DNA from: CADEEN01 sp963751775
GTDB lineage: Bacteria; Pseudomonadota; Gammaproteobacteria; Burkholderiales; Burkholderiaceae_C
DNA: 64,000 nt
Direction of reading: 5' to 3'
Assembly: GCA_963751775.1 (NCBI GenBank)
Contig: CAVVVW010000008.1
Span: 653,923-717,922, forward strand
This document shows positions 16,989 through 26,088 of the stretch, piece after piece; the first letter of the stretch is position 1, and each line of letters starts with the position of its first letter. A model generated the notes under the pieces. That model had not been told where the DNA came from, did not search any database, and worked only from the letters and a program-made list of their open reading frames with translations. Made by a program: the position numbers and the translations under genes.

Positions 16989-18379
16989 TACGCGTCCTCC
17001 CCCGATGTCAGCGCCTGCACCACGCGCTCCATGGCCATGAAGCGTGAGCCCTTGACCAGCACCGATGCCGCCGCCGGCAGCTCGCTGCGCGCGGCGATCA
17101 ATGCCGGCACATCGCCGAAATGCCGCGCCGGCCCGCCGAACGCGCGCGCGGCGTGCGCGCACTGGGGCCCGGCGCACCACAGCTGCTCGATGCCGCACTC
17201 GCGCGCATAGGCGCCGACTTCGGCATGGAACTCCGCGCCACGCGCGCCGACTTCACCCATGTCGCCGAGCAGCAGCAGGCGCGGCGGGCGCATCGCCGCC
17301 AGCACGTCGATGGCGGCGCGCATCGAATCCGGGTTGGCGTTGTAGCTGTCGTCGACGAGCGCGATGCGCACGCCGTGCAGCGAGGCCGACTTCAACTGCG
17401 AGCGGCCCTTCACGGGCACGAAGGCCTCGAGCCCGCGCTTGATGGCGGTCAGCGGCGCACCGGCCGCCAGCGCGCAGGCGGCGGCGGCGAGCGCGTTCTT
17501 GACGTTGTGCCGGCCCGCCAGCCGCAGCGCCAGCGCGCACGACCCGGCGGGCGTGTGCAGCACCAGCGGCCCAATGCTCGCCGGCTCGGGTCGCTGGCCC
17601 ACAGCGCGTCGGCGGTGACGTCGGCCGCGCCCTGCAGTGCGAAGGTCAGCTGCGGCCGCGTGCCCGCGAAGCGGTGCCACAGCGGCGCATGCTCGTCGTC
17701 GGCCGGGTAGACCGCGGTGCCCGCCGCGCCCAGGGCCTGGATCACGGCGCCGTTCTCGCGCGCGACGGCCTCGACGCTGGCCATGAATTCCTGGTGCTCG
17801 CGCTGCGCGTTGTTGACCAGCGCGATGGTCGGCTGCGCGATGCGCGGCCAGCAGCGCGATCTCGCCCGGGTGGTTCATGCCCAGTTCGACCACCGCGGCG
17901 CGGTGCCACGCGCTGTCGTCCTGGCGCAGGCGCAACAGCGTCAGCGGCACCCCGATGTGGTTGTTGTAGTTGCCTTCGGTGGCCAACGCCGCGTCGCCGA
18001 GCCAGGCACGCAGGATCGCCGCGATCATCTGCGTCACCGTGGTCTTGCCGTTGCTGCCGGTGACCGCGATCAGCGGCAGCGCAAAGCGCGCGCGCCAGGC
18101 GGCGGCGATGCGTTCCAGGGCCTGTTGGCTGTCGGCCACCTGCAAGCCGGGCAGTCCGGCGGCGGCCAGGCCGCGCTGGGCGATGGCGGCGACAGCGCCC
18201 TTGTCGCGCGCGGCAGCCAGCATGTCGTGGCCGTCGAAGCGCTCGCCCTTCAAGGCCACGAACAGGTCACCGGCGCGCAGCGTGCGGGTGTCGCTGTGCA
18301 CGCGTGCGATGACCGCGGCGCCGTCGCCGACCAGCGTCGAGCCGGGCAGCATGGCATGCGCCTGGGCCAGCGTCATCAT
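16988..18379 (-). CDS. murF: UDP-MurNAc-tripeptide--D-Ala-D-Ala ligase MurF (two compensating frameshifts)
   Basis: Adds D-Ala-D-Ala in the last cytoplasmic step. Visible motifs are RVHSDTRTLRAGDLFVALKG, the ATP loop AVTGSNGKTTVTQMIA, GNYNNHIGVPLTLL, VELGMNHPGEIALLA, GRHNVKNALAAAA and VDDSYNANPDSMRAAID. Between about 17585 and 17850 the family sequence runs in another frame (EFMASVEAVARENGAVIQAL). An extra C at about 17851 shifts it out, and one missing base near 17585 shifts it back. The frame therefore looks open throughout while about 90 residues are scrambled. The start overlaps the murE stop. Confidence 0.87.
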   Translation of the reverse strand: MMTLAQAHAMLPGSTLVGDGAAVIARVHSDTRTLRAGDLFVALKGERFDGHDMLAAARDKGAVAAIAQRGLAAAGLPGLQVADSQQALERIAAAWRARFALPLIAVTGSNGKTTVTQMIAAILRAWLGDAALATEGNYNNHIGVPLTLLRLRQDDSAWHRAAVVELGMNHPGEIALLAAHRAADHRAGQQRAARAPGIHGQRRGRRARERRRDPGPGRGGHRGLPGRRRACAAVAPLRGHAAAADLRTAGRGRRHRRRAVGQRPEPASIGPLVLHTPAGSCALALRLAGRHNVKNALAAAACALAAGAPLTAIKRGLEAFVPVKGRSQLKSASLHGVRIALVDDSYNANPDSMRAAIDVLAAMRPPRLLLLGDMGEVGARGAEFHAEVGAYARECGIEQLWCAGPQCAHAARAFGGPARHFGDVPALIAARSELPAAASVLVKGSRFMAMERVVQALTSGEDA

Positions 18380-20001
18380 GCGCCGGCCCTCTGCGCCAGC
18401 GCCGCCGCGGCCTCGGTGACGTCGGAGAAGGGCTGCTTCACGCCCGCGATCTCCTGGTAGTCCTCGTGGCCCTTGCCGGCGATCAGGATCACGTCGGCGG
18501 CGCTGGCACGCGCCGCAGCCGCGGCAATCGCCGCGCGCCGGTCCTCGAGCACGCTGACGTGCGAGCGCCTCTCACCCATGCCGGCCACGATGCCGGCCAG
18601 GATCGCCGCCGGCGCTTCGCCGCGCGGGTTGTCGCTGGTGACGATCACCTGCGTCGGCATCGCGCGCGGCGATGGCGCCCATCAGCGGGCGCTTCGTCGC
18701 GTCGCGGTCGCCACCACAGCCGAACACGCACCACAGCCGGCCGCCGCGCGCTGCCGCCAGCGGGCGCAAGGCCTGCAAGGCCTTCTCCAGCGCATCGGGG
18801 GTGTGGGCGTAATCGACGACCACCTCGGGCAGCGCAATGCCGTCGCCAGGCCGGGCGCCGGGCCGCCCCGAGCCGGCTTCGCGCCCCCCGGGGGGCGTGG
18901 TCGCCATGGCCGGCGCGCGGGTTGCCGCCACTTGCACACGTTGCATGCGCCCGGGCACCGGCGTGAGTTGCGGCACCACCGAGGCGGCATCGGCCAGCGA
19001 CACGCCCAGCGCGCGCAGGCCGCCGATCACGGCCAGCAGGTTGCTGGCGTTGTAGTCGCCGATCAAGGTGCTGCGCACCGGCAACGGATGGCCCGGCCTC
19101 GCTGCAGTTCGAAGGCCAGGCCGCCGTCGACATAGCCCAGGCCCTGCGCGCGGATGCGGGCCGGGCCGCGCACCGAGTAGGTCCAGACGTCGAGCGGCGA
19201 GCCCGCCAGCTCGCTCGCCAGCGCAGCGCCGCGTGGGTCGTCGAGATTGATCACGGCGGCGCGCAGGCCCGGCCAGTCGAACAGCCGGCGCTTGGCCGCC
19301 CAGTAGCCGTCCATCGTGCCGTGGTAGTCGAGATGGTCGCGCGTGAAGTTGGTGAACAGCGCGACGACGATGCGCAGCGCGGCCAGGCGCTGCTCGACGA
19401 TGCCGATCGACGAGGCCTCGATGGCGCAGGCCTTGAAGGCGCGGTCGGCAAAGCGGCGCAGTGCCGCGTGCAGCATCACCGGGTCGGGCGTGGTCAGGCC
19501 CGTGAACTCGATTTGCGCGGCACGCGCGGGCTGCGCTGGTTCGCCCGCCGCCGTGACCATGGGCCGCGGCGGTTCACCCACCCCCAGCGTGCCGACGAAG
19601 GCGCAGCGCCGGCCCAGCAGCGACAAGGCCTGCGCCGTCCACCACGCGGTCGATGTCTTGCCGTTGGTGCCGGTGGTGGCAATCATCTCGAGCGCACGGC
19701 TCGGCTGCTCGAAGAAGGCATCGGCGATCGGGCCGGTGGCGGCCTTCAGCCCGGGCAGCGACGCGATGCGCGCGTCGTCGAAGGCAAAGGCTTCCAGCCC
19801 TTCGCGCTCGACCAGGCAGGTGGTGGCACCGGCCTGCAAGGCGCTGGTCACGAAGCGGCGGCCGTCGGTGGCGGTGCCGGGCCAGGCGATGAAGCCGTCG
19901 CCGGCGCGGATCTTGCGGCTGTCGGTGCTGATGGTGCCGGTGACCCACTCGCGCAACCAGCGTGCGGCGGCATCGGCGGACCGGAGCGCGGTGACCGTCA
20001 C
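18376..20001 (-). CDS. murE: UDP-MurNAc-L-Ala-D-Glu--diaminopimelate ligase MurE (three frameshifts, internal repeat insertion)
   Basis: Adds meso-diaminopimelate. The N-terminal part includes TISTDSRKIRAGDGFIAWPG, ATP loop ATTGTNGKTSTAWW and FTNFTRDHLDYHGTMDGYW. The middle part is STLIGDYNASNLLAVIGG, VVDYAHTPDALEKAL and VFGCGGDRDATKRPLMG. The C-terminal part contains SDNPRGE (DNPR, the meso-Dap specificity motif) and LIAGKGHEDYQ. Two extra C's near 19090-19110 and one extra base near 18660 break the frame. About 25 extra residues (PAMATTPPGGREAGSGRPGA region) separate GRMQRV from LPEVVVDYAH and coincide with a palindromic repeat. The GTG at 20001 is chosen; a TTG at 20007 overlapping the ftsI stop is the alternative. 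Confidence 0.85.
18850..18925. repeat. REP-like palindromic insertion inside murE
   Basis: A perfect 16-bp palindrome CGCCCCCCGGGGGGCG lies at 18882-18897, flanked by GGGCCGCCCCGAGCCGGCTTC. It encodes a Gly/Pro/Arg/Ala-rich stretch that I do not expect in MurE, exactly between the conserved GRMQRV and the LPEVVVDYAH segment. The sequence resembles the GGGACGGCCCGGC block between rsmH and ftsL and looks like a member of a GC-rich intergenic repeat family. Confidence 0.5.
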
Positions 20002-20003
20002 GG

Positions 20004-21764
20004 TCAAAAGCTCTCTTGCACGGCCGTGGCCATGATCTGCGGCTTGACGTCCAGATCGGGCGCCACGCCGAGCGTGCGCAGCGTCTGCTGCACGACCTGG
20101 CTGAAGACCGGCGCGGCCACGTCGCCGCCGAAGTAGATGCCGTTGCCGGGCTCGTCGATCATGACCGCGACGACGATGCGCGGCTTGTCGATCGGCGCCA
20201 TGCCGACGAACCAGGCGCGGTAACGGTTGCTGGCGTAGGCCTTGCCTTCCTGCTTGTGCGCGGTGCCGGTCTTGCCGCCGACCGAGTAGCCGATGGCCTG
20301 CGCCTTCGGCGCCGTGCCGCCGGGGCCGGCAGCCAGACGCAGCATCTCGCGCACCGCGCGCGCCGTGGCGGGGCTGAGCACGTGAATGCCCGGCTGCGGC
20401 GCCGCCTGCCCGAGCATCGACACCGGCATCACCTCGCCGTCGCGCGCGAACACGGTGTAGGCCTGCGCAAGCTGGAACAGGCTGGTCGACAGGCCGTAGC
20501 CGTAACTCATGGTCGCCTGCTCGATCGGCCGCCAGCTCTTGTACGGCCGCAGCCTGCCGGTGACCGCGCCCGGAAACTGCAACTGCGGCTTCTGGCCGAA
20601 GCCGACCTGCGTGAACAGCTCCCACATCTCGCGCGGCTGCATCTGCATCGCCATCTTCACGGCGCCGACGTTGCTCGACTTCTGGATCACCTCGGCCACC
20701 GTCAGCGTGCCGTGCGGGTGGGCGTCGTGGATCGTGCTGCCGCCGATGGTCACCGAGCCCGGCGCGGTCTGGATCAACGTGGTCGGCGTGACGCGGCCGC
20801 TCTCCATGGCCCAGGCCGCGATGAAGGGCTTGATCGTCGAGCCGGGTTCGAAGGTGTCGGTCAGGGCCCGGTTGCGCAACTGCGTGCCGGTCAGGTTGCG
20901 TCGATCGGCCGGGTTGAAGCTCGGGTAATTGGCCAGGGCCAGCACTTCGCCGGTCTGCACGTCGAGCACGACCACGCTGCCGGCCTTGGCCTTGTGCTCG
21001 GCCACCGCATCGCGGACCCGCTGGTAGGCGAAGAACTGCACCTTGGCATCGATCGCCAGGCCGATGTCCTGGCCGTTGCTGGCATCGACCTGCTCGCCGA
21101 TGGCCTCGACGACGCGGCCCAGGCGGTCCTTGACCACCGTGCGCGAGCCGTCACGGCCCTGCAGCTCCGACTGGAACGCCAGTTCGATGCCCTCCTGGCC
21201 GTGGTCCTCGACGTCGGTGAAGCCGACCAGATGCGCCGCCGCTTCGCCCTCGGGGTACTTGCGGCGGTACTCGCGGGTCTCGTAGATGCCCTTGATGCCC
21301 AGGCCCTGCACCTGCTCCCACACGCTCTCGTCGACCTGGCGCTTGAGCCAGGCGAAGCGGGCGCTCGGGTCGGCCAGTTTCTTCTCCAGCTCGGCCGGCG
21401 TGACGGCGAGCAGCCTGGCCAGTTGGCGCCGCTGCTCCTTGCTCGCCTGCACGTCCTTCGGGATGGCCCAGATCGACGGCACCGAGACCGAGGTCGCCAG
21501 CAACGCGCCATGGCGGTCGGTGATGCGCCCGCGCAGGGCCGGCAGCTCGAGTTCGTGCGCGTAGCGCTTCTCGCCCTGATCGAGGTAGAACTGGTTGCCG
21601 ATGATCTGGATGTGGACCGCGCGGCCGAGCAGCACGCACGACCCCAGGCCCACCAGCGCGACCAGGAACTTGCTGCGCCAGGGCGGCGTCTTCGACGCCA
21701 GCAGCGGGCTCGACGAGTAGCTGACGCTGCGCGCCGCCGCGCCGCCCTTGCGCCGGCCGATCAT
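20004..21764 (-). CDS. ftsI: Septal D,D-transpeptidase FtsI (PBP3)
   Basis: A class B penicillin-binding protein of 586 residues that cross-links septal peptidoglycan. There is an N-terminal cytoplasmic tail and one membrane anchor (about residues 31-52). The dimerisation domain starts near the RGRITDRHG motif. The transpeptidase domain carries the acyl-serine motif STIK (near residue 309), SSN (near 364) and KTGTA (near 497). The start overlaps the ftsL stop (ATGA). The frame is intact, unlike many neighbours. Confidence 0.96.
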   Translation of the reverse strand: MIGRRKGGAAARSVSYSSSPLLASKTPPWRSKFLVALVGLGSCVLLGRAVHIQIIGNQFYLDQGEKRYAHELELPALRGRITDRHGALLATSVSVPSIWAIPKDVQASKEQRRQLARLLAVTPAELEKKLADPSARFAWLKRQVDESVWEQVQGLGIKGIYETREYRRKYPEGEAAAHLVGFTDVEDHGQEGIELAFQSELQGRDGSRTVVKDRLGRVVEAIGEQVDASNGQDIGLAIDAKVQFFAYQRVRDAVAEHKAKAGSVVVLDVQTGEVLALANYPSFNPADRRNLTGTQLRNRALTDTFEPGSTIKPFIAAWAMESGRVTPTTLIQTAPGSVTIGGSTIHDAHPHGTLTVAEVIQKSSNVGAVKMAMQMQPREMWELFTQVGFGQKPQLQFPGAVTGRLRPYKSWRPIEQATMSYGYGLSTSLFQLAQAYTVFARDGEVMPVSMLGQAAPQPGIHVLSPATARAVREMLRLAAGPGGTAPKAQAIGYSVGGKTGTAHKQEGKAYASNRYRAWFVGMAPIDKPRIVVAVMIDEPGNGIYFGGDVAAPVFSQVVQQTLRTLGVAPDLDVKPQIMATAVQESF

Positions 21765-22045
21765 TTGCCGGCCCCCGCGGCCGCAACGTCTTGCACGTAC
21801 ACCGTGACCGCCGGCGTGGCCGTGCGCATGGCCAGCTGTTCGCGTGCGGTGCGTTCGACGCGCAGGCTGGTGGCCTGGCCCTCGCGCTCGGCTTCCAGCC
21901 GCTTGCCCTCGGCGTCGAGCCGGGCGCCTTCGTCCTTGGCCTTGTCGAGCTCCGCGAACAGGCGCCGCGCGTCGTAGGCGGTGCGCACCAGGAACAGGCT
22001 GCTCAACAGCAGCGCAACGGCCAGCAGGAGGTTGAGGCGGGTCAT
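21761..22045 (-). CDS. ftsL: Cell division protein FtsL
   Basis: A 94-residue bitopic protein. MTRLNLLLAVALLLSSLFLV forms the membrane helix, followed by a heptad-like coiled coil (ARRLFAELDKAKDEGARLDA) and a Thr/Val-rich tail. Size, topology and position between rsmH and ftsI identify it; FtsL sequences themselves are poorly conserved. The upstream in-frame ATG at 22123 would add 26 residues encoded by the hairpin repeat and is rejected. Confidence 0.88.
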   Translation of the reverse strand: MTRLNLLLAVALLLSSLFLVRTAYDARRLFAELDKAKDEGARLDAEGKRLEAEREGQATSLRVERTAREQLAMRTATPAVTVYVQDVAAAGAGK

Positions 22046-22115
22046 GTGTGCACCCTTGGCGCTGCGCGCCGTCCCGCCAAGCGGGAGCATTCGCCTTTGG
22101 GACGGCCCGGCAGGC
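22046..22115. repeat. Hairpin element between rsmH and ftsL
   Basis: A 70-bp structured gap. GCCGTCCC (22068-22075) pairs with GGGACGGC (22099-22106) around an inner CCCGCcaaGCGGG stem-loop. CTTGGC also pairs with GCCAAG at its left side. It contains GGGACGGCCCGGC, similar to the block inside murE. It separates genes that usually overlap in this cluster and probably belongs to the same REP-like family. Confidence 0.5.
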
Positions 22116-23058
22116 TCATGCAACCTCAGTGCGCTCGGCGACGCGAAGAATGGCCGAGCGGCTGCGCGGGTTGGCGGCGACTTCGGCCGCGCTCGGCTTG
22201 ATGCGCGCCAGCGCGTTCAGCCGCACCGGGCGCGGCGCCGCGAACGGCGCACGGCGGTCGAACGCGGTCTTGCTCTCGCGCGCGATGAAGGTCTTGACGA
22301 TGCGGTCCTCGAGTGAATGGAACGCGATCACGGCCAGACGTCCTTTCGGTCTCAACAATGCGAGCGACTGCGCTCAGGGCCTGTTCGAGGGCCTCGAGCT
22401 CAGCGTTGACGAAAATCCGAAGAGCTTGAAACGTGCGCGTTGCAGGGTCCTGGCCCGCTTCGCGGGTGCGCACCGCACGAGCCACGAGCTGGGAAAGCTC
22501 GAGAGTGGTTCGAACGGGATGCCCGCTCTCGCGCCGAGCAACAAGCGCCTTTGCAATCTGGACAGCAAACCGTTCTTCGCCATATTCGCGTATCACCTCG
22601 CTGATGGCGCGTTCATCGGCGCGGGCCAGGAAATCCGCGGCACTCTCGCCGCAGGTCGGATCCATGCGCATGTCCAGGGGGCCGTCGAATCGAAAGCTGA
22701 AACCGCGTGCCGGGTCGTCGATCTGCGGCGAACTCACGCCCAGGTCGAGCAGCAAGCCGTCCACCGCGCCGATGGCCATTGAACCCAGGACCTGCGAAAG
22801 CGCGGTGAAGTTGGCGTGATGGATCGAGAAGCGCGGGTCGTCGATCCGCGTCGCACCGGCATGCGCCGCAGCCACGGCCTGCGGGTCGCGGTCCAGCGCC
22901 ACCACGCGGGCGTCGCTCGCCAGGCGCTGCAGCAGCAGGCGCGAATGACCGCCGCGGCCGAACGTGGCGTCGACATAGGTCCCCGACGGTGAGGTCACCA
23001 GCGCGTCGATCGCTTCGTGGAGCAAGACGGTGTGGTGCTGCCATGCTGCTGCGTTCAC
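22116..23058 (-). CDS. rsmH: 16S rRNA m4C1402 methyltransferase RsmH (one frameshift)
   Basis: SAM-dependent methyltransferase of 16S rRNA C1402 (formerly MraW). The N-terminal part is HHTVLLHEAIDALV, then the SAM motif YVDATFGRGGHSRLLLQRL, LDLGVSSPQIDDPARGFSF and EYGEERFAVQIAKALV. The C-terminal part is LRPKGRLAVIAFHSLEDRIV, in another frame. One extra base near 22357 causes the break; repair gives ALSAVARLLRPKGRLAV. A GTG start at 23058 is used because no in-frame ATG lies nearby. It sits seven bases after the mraZ stop. Confidence 0.9.
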
Positions 23059-23065
23059 CCCGCCC

Positions 23066-23506
23066 TCACATCACGTGGTCACGCAACACATCGGGCATGC
23101 CGGCGGCCAGCACGCTGGTCTCGTGCGCGTCGTGGCGCGCCTTGTCCCACAGCTCGAAGCGAGAACCCATGCCCAGCAGCAGCACGTCGCGCTCCAGGCC
23201 GGCCCATTCGCGCAGTTCGGGCGCGATCAGCACGCGCGAGCCGGCGTCGATCTGCACGTCCATGGCGCTGCCGATGAAGATGCGGCGCCAGTCTTCGGCC
23301 GAGATCGGCAGCGTGAGCAGCTTGGCGCGAAACGCCTCCCAGGCCGGGCGCGGAAAGATCAGCAGGCAGCGCTTGGGGTGCTTGGTGACGGTCAGCTTGT
23401 CGTCCGCCACCGCTTTCAGGATGTCGCGATGCCGGGCAGGCACGGTCATGCGGCCCTTGCCGTCGAGGAACAGTCCCGCGCCACCCTGAAATACCGAATC
23501 GCTCAC
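23066..23506 (-). CDS. mraZ: Transcriptional regulator MraZ
   Basis: A SpoVT/AbrB-like ring-forming DNA-binding protein that represses the mra/dcw operon. It carries two copies of the family unit, seen in FLDGKGRMTVPARHRD and DAGSRVLIAPELREWAGLER. A GTG start at 23506 gives 146 residues, close to the usual length. An upstream ATG at 23587 would add 27 residues unlike the family. The GTG is itself the last repeat of the MraZ box, so repressor and initiating ribosome would compete for the same DNA/mRNA region. First gene of the cluster. Confidence 0.92.
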   Translation of the reverse strand: MSDSVFQGGAGLFLDGKGRMTVPARHRDILKAVADDKLTVTKHPKRCLLIFPRPAWEAFRAKLLTLPISAEDWRRIFIGSAMDVQIDAGSRVLIAPELREWAGLERDVLLLGMGSRFELWDKARHDAHETSVLAAGMPDVLRDHVM

Positions 23507-23540
23507 TGAGCCCCACTTACTTGCACTTTTCTCCACTTTA
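23504..23540 (-). promoter_or_regulatory. MraZ box: four GTG repeats at exact 10-bp spacing
   Basis: On the minus strand AAAGTGGAG, AAAAGTGCAAG, TAAGTGGGGC and TCAGTGAGC follow each other. Their GTG cores are at 23536-23534, 23526-23524, 23516-23514 and 23506-23504. The 10-bp period and (A)AAGTGG-like repeat match the direct repeats to which MraZ proteins bind upstream of mraZ. The last repeat contains the mraZ start codon. A possible -35 TTGACC with TAAAGT at a long 19-bp spacing lies just upstream, with low confidence. Confidence 0.75.
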
Positions 23541-23804
23541 GCGGAGGGCCAAGGGGAGCGGTCAATCGAGTGCCAAAGAAAAATCAATCAAATCAAGTAC
23601 TTACGCACGACTTCTCAGTCGAGTTTTTGAACTGCAATCTGTTCTAAAACAACGACATGAGAGCGATATCGAAAGTGATACATCAGCTGGACCACCGATC
23701 TCGGGGGTTTCCTGGGGGTGGCGCGCACGGCGGCACCATCCAATGCCTGCGGCCCGTCGTTGCGGCGAGAATCTGCGCCCTCTCGACTCCGCCACGCAAG
23801 CGCC

Positions 23805-24383
23805 ATGACCCTGCTGATTCTCGGCCTCGTGCTCTTTCTCGGCGTGCACTCGGCGCGCATCGTGGCCGAAGACTTCCGCACGCGGCAGATCGCGCGCCTG
23901 GGTGCGAACGGCTGGAAGGGCCTCTACACGCTGGCCTCCCTCACCGGTCTGGCCCTGATCGTCTATGGCTTCGGGCTGGCACGGCAGCAGCCCGTGCTGC
24001 TGTGGGCGACGCCGGCCTGGCTGCGCCATCTGGCCGCGCTGCTGACGCTGGTGTCGTTCGTCTTCGTCACGGCGGCCTACGTGCCGGGCAACGGCATCAA
24101 GGCGCGTTTGCAGCACCCGATGGTGCTGGGTGTGAAGGTCTGGGCCCTGGCCCACCTGCTGGCCAACAACTCGCTGGCCGATGTGCTGCTGTTCGGCAGC
24201 TTCCTGGTCTGGGCGGTGTTCAGCTTTCGCGCCGCGCGGGCGCGCGATCGGGCGGCCAACACGGTCCGTCCGGCGGGCACGCTGCCGCGCACGCTGGCCA
24301 CGCTCGCCATCGGCATTGCCGCCTGGGCCGCCTTTGCATTCTGGGCGCATGCGGCGTTGATTGGCGTGCGCCCGTTCGCCTGA
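23805..24383 (+). CDS. NnrU family membrane protein
   Basis: A 192-residue protein with about five membrane helices. It starts MTLLILGLVLFLGVHSARIV and carries the NnrU-type features HSARI, GWKGLYTLASLTGLALIVYG and HPMVLGVKVWALAHLLANNS. The family is associated with nitric-oxide reductase regulation and denitrification in some bacteria and resembles isoprenoid-pathway relatives. The precise function is unknown. It is divergent from mraZ and separated from it by about 300 bp. Confidence 0.8.
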   Translation: MTLLILGLVLFLGVHSARIVAEDFRTRQIARLGANGWKGLYTLASLTGLALIVYGFGLARQQPVLLWATPAWLRHLAALLTLVSFVFVTAAYVPGNGIKARLQHPMVLGVKVWALAHLLANNSLADVLLFGSFLVWAVFSFRAARARDRAANTVRPAGTLPRTLATLAIGIAAWAAFAFWAHAALIGVRPFA

Positions 24384-24516
24384 GCGCTGCACGGCCTGCT
24401 GCCCGCCCTGCAGACGCGCCAGGGCAGCCGGCCTTGCGCAGCCGTGGCGGCCCGGCGCGTGAGCCAGAATGGGGCCCGGCAACTCCCGGCCCCCGCGCGC
24501 CATGCGGGGCATTCGC

Positions 24517-25584
24517 ATGACTGACCATCCGCCCATCCCAACAGGCCACTGCAGGTCGGCATCCTCGGCTGCGCCAACATCGCCAAGCAGTTCGCGCGCG
24601 ACGTGGCCGGCAGCCCGTCGGTGCGCGTCGTTGCCGTCGCCAGCCGCAACGCCGACACCGCAAAGGCCTTCGCCACCGCGTTCGGCATCGGCCGCCATCA
24701 CGGCAGCTACGAGGCGCTGCTGGCCGATGCCGGCGTCGAGGCGATCTACCTGCCGCTGCCCAACAGCCTGCACGCCGAGTGGGCGATCAAGGCACTGACC
24801 AGCGGCAAGCATGTGCTGTGCGAGAAACCGCTGGCGCTCGGCCTGGCGCAGGCACAGGCCATGTTCGATGCGGCCAACGCGCACCGTGTCATGTTGCTCG
24901 AGGCCTACCCGTACTACTTCCAGCCGCAGACCGCCGCCATGCTGGCGCTGCTGCACGATGGCGCCATCGGCGAGGTGCGCTCGGTGCAGGCCAGCTTCGG
25001 CTTCACGGTGGCCAACCCGCAAAGCAACATCCGCATGAACGCCGACCTGGGTGGCGGCGCCCTGCTCGATGCAGGCAGCTACCCGCTGAGCCTGATCCGC
25101 CTGGTGATGGGCTGCGCGCCGCAGCGCGTGCTGGCCCATGCGAGCTGGGCCGACAGCGGCGTCGACCTGCGGCTGATGGCGACACTGACCTACGCCGACG
25201 GCCGCCGCGCGCAGATGTCGTGCGCGATGGACGTGGCCAACCACCGCCGCGCCACGATCGTCGGCTCGAACGGCGCGATCGAAACCGAGTTCCTCAACCA
25301 CACCAGCGCGCAGGCCGGCGGCCACCCCTGGGGCTACCTGCCCAGCCAGTTGCGCGTGCGCCGCGGCATCGCCAACACGATCCCGTTCGAGACCATCAGC
25401 GCCGGCACGGGAAGCGGCTTTCGCTTTGCCGCCGAGGCCTTTGCCAAGGTGGTCGCCGCACGCGACTTCGCGGCCATCGGCCGCGCCGCCGAGGCCAGCC
25501 TGGACATCGCCGCGACGCTCGAAGCGCTGGCGCGCAGCGCGCGCGTGGGCCAGGCCGTGGAGCTGCCGGCGCGAGGCCGGCTGA
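24517..25584 (+). CDS. Gfo/Idh/MocA family oxidoreductase (two frameshifts)
   Basis: An NAD(P)-dependent sugar/polyol-type dehydrogenase. The Rossmann motif VGILGCANIAKQFARDVAGS, the active-site EKPLALG and the LDAGSYPLSLIRLVMG region are visible. The start MTDHPPIPTG (24517) is in another frame than the main body; one base missing near 24547 explains it. At the 3' end an extra C before GAGGCCGG at about 25572 removes the stop; repaired, the gene ends at the TGA 25582-25584. As written, the frame runs to 25877 antisense to the cupin gene. Substrate unknown. Confidence 0.8.
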
Positions 25585-25600
25585 ATCGGTGCGACGCGCG

Positions 25601-26074
25601 TCAGGCGCCGTTGGCGCCTGCATGCACGCTGCCCCACAGCGCGTCCCAATCGACCCCCGCCATGTCGGTGACACTGCCATCGGCGGCGAAGAACTTGTTC
25701 GGAATCTGGAAGAACGCCAGCATCAGCCCACCCTTGGGCGACCAGGCGCTGTGGCGACTGCCCGCCGGACGCCAGATGAACTGGCCGGCATTGCACTCGA
25801 TGCCTTCGTCGGGACCGCTGCGGTCGACCAGATGGCCTTCGATGACCCAGGTCTGCTCGATCAGCACGTGCTCGTGATCGGGCAGCGTCGCGCCGGGCGC
25901 CATGCGCATCAGCGAGCTGGCCAGGCCGCTGGCACGGTCGAACAACAGGGTCTTGATCTCGACGCCCGGGTAGCGCGTCGTCTGCCACGGCAGCGCATCG
26001 ACATCGACCAGGCGCGAGGCCAGCGGACCCAACGAGGCATGGTCGGCGACGTGGGGCGTGAGGGCGGTGGTCAT
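25601..26074 (-). CDS. Cupin-domain (ChrR-like) protein
   Basis: A 157-residue single-domain cupin. Metal-site motifs are PDHEHVLIEQTWVIEG and the second half QFIWRPAGSRHSAW. The start has GGAGA upstream. It begins 14 bp after the RND pump stop and is likely its last operon gene. ChrR-like cupins often bind zinc and sense or detoxify small molecules, so a role tied to the efflux substrate is possible, but that is inference. Confidence 0.75.
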   Translation of the reverse strand: MTTALTPHVADHASLGPLASRLVDVDALPWQTTRYPGVEIKTLLFDRASGLASSLMRMAPGATLPDHEHVLIEQTWVIEGHLVDRSGPDEGIECNAGQFIWRPAGSRHSAWSPKGGLMLAFFQIPNKFFAADGSVTDMAGVDWDALWGSVHAGANGA

Positions 26075-26088
26075 GGCAAGTCTCCAGG

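Noticed and set aside
23605..23640. Plus-strand terminator (CGACT-TCTC-AGTCG followed by a T run)
   Set aside because: The stem is only five base pairs and no plus-strand gene ends before it. It may just be AT-richer promoter DNA of mraZ.
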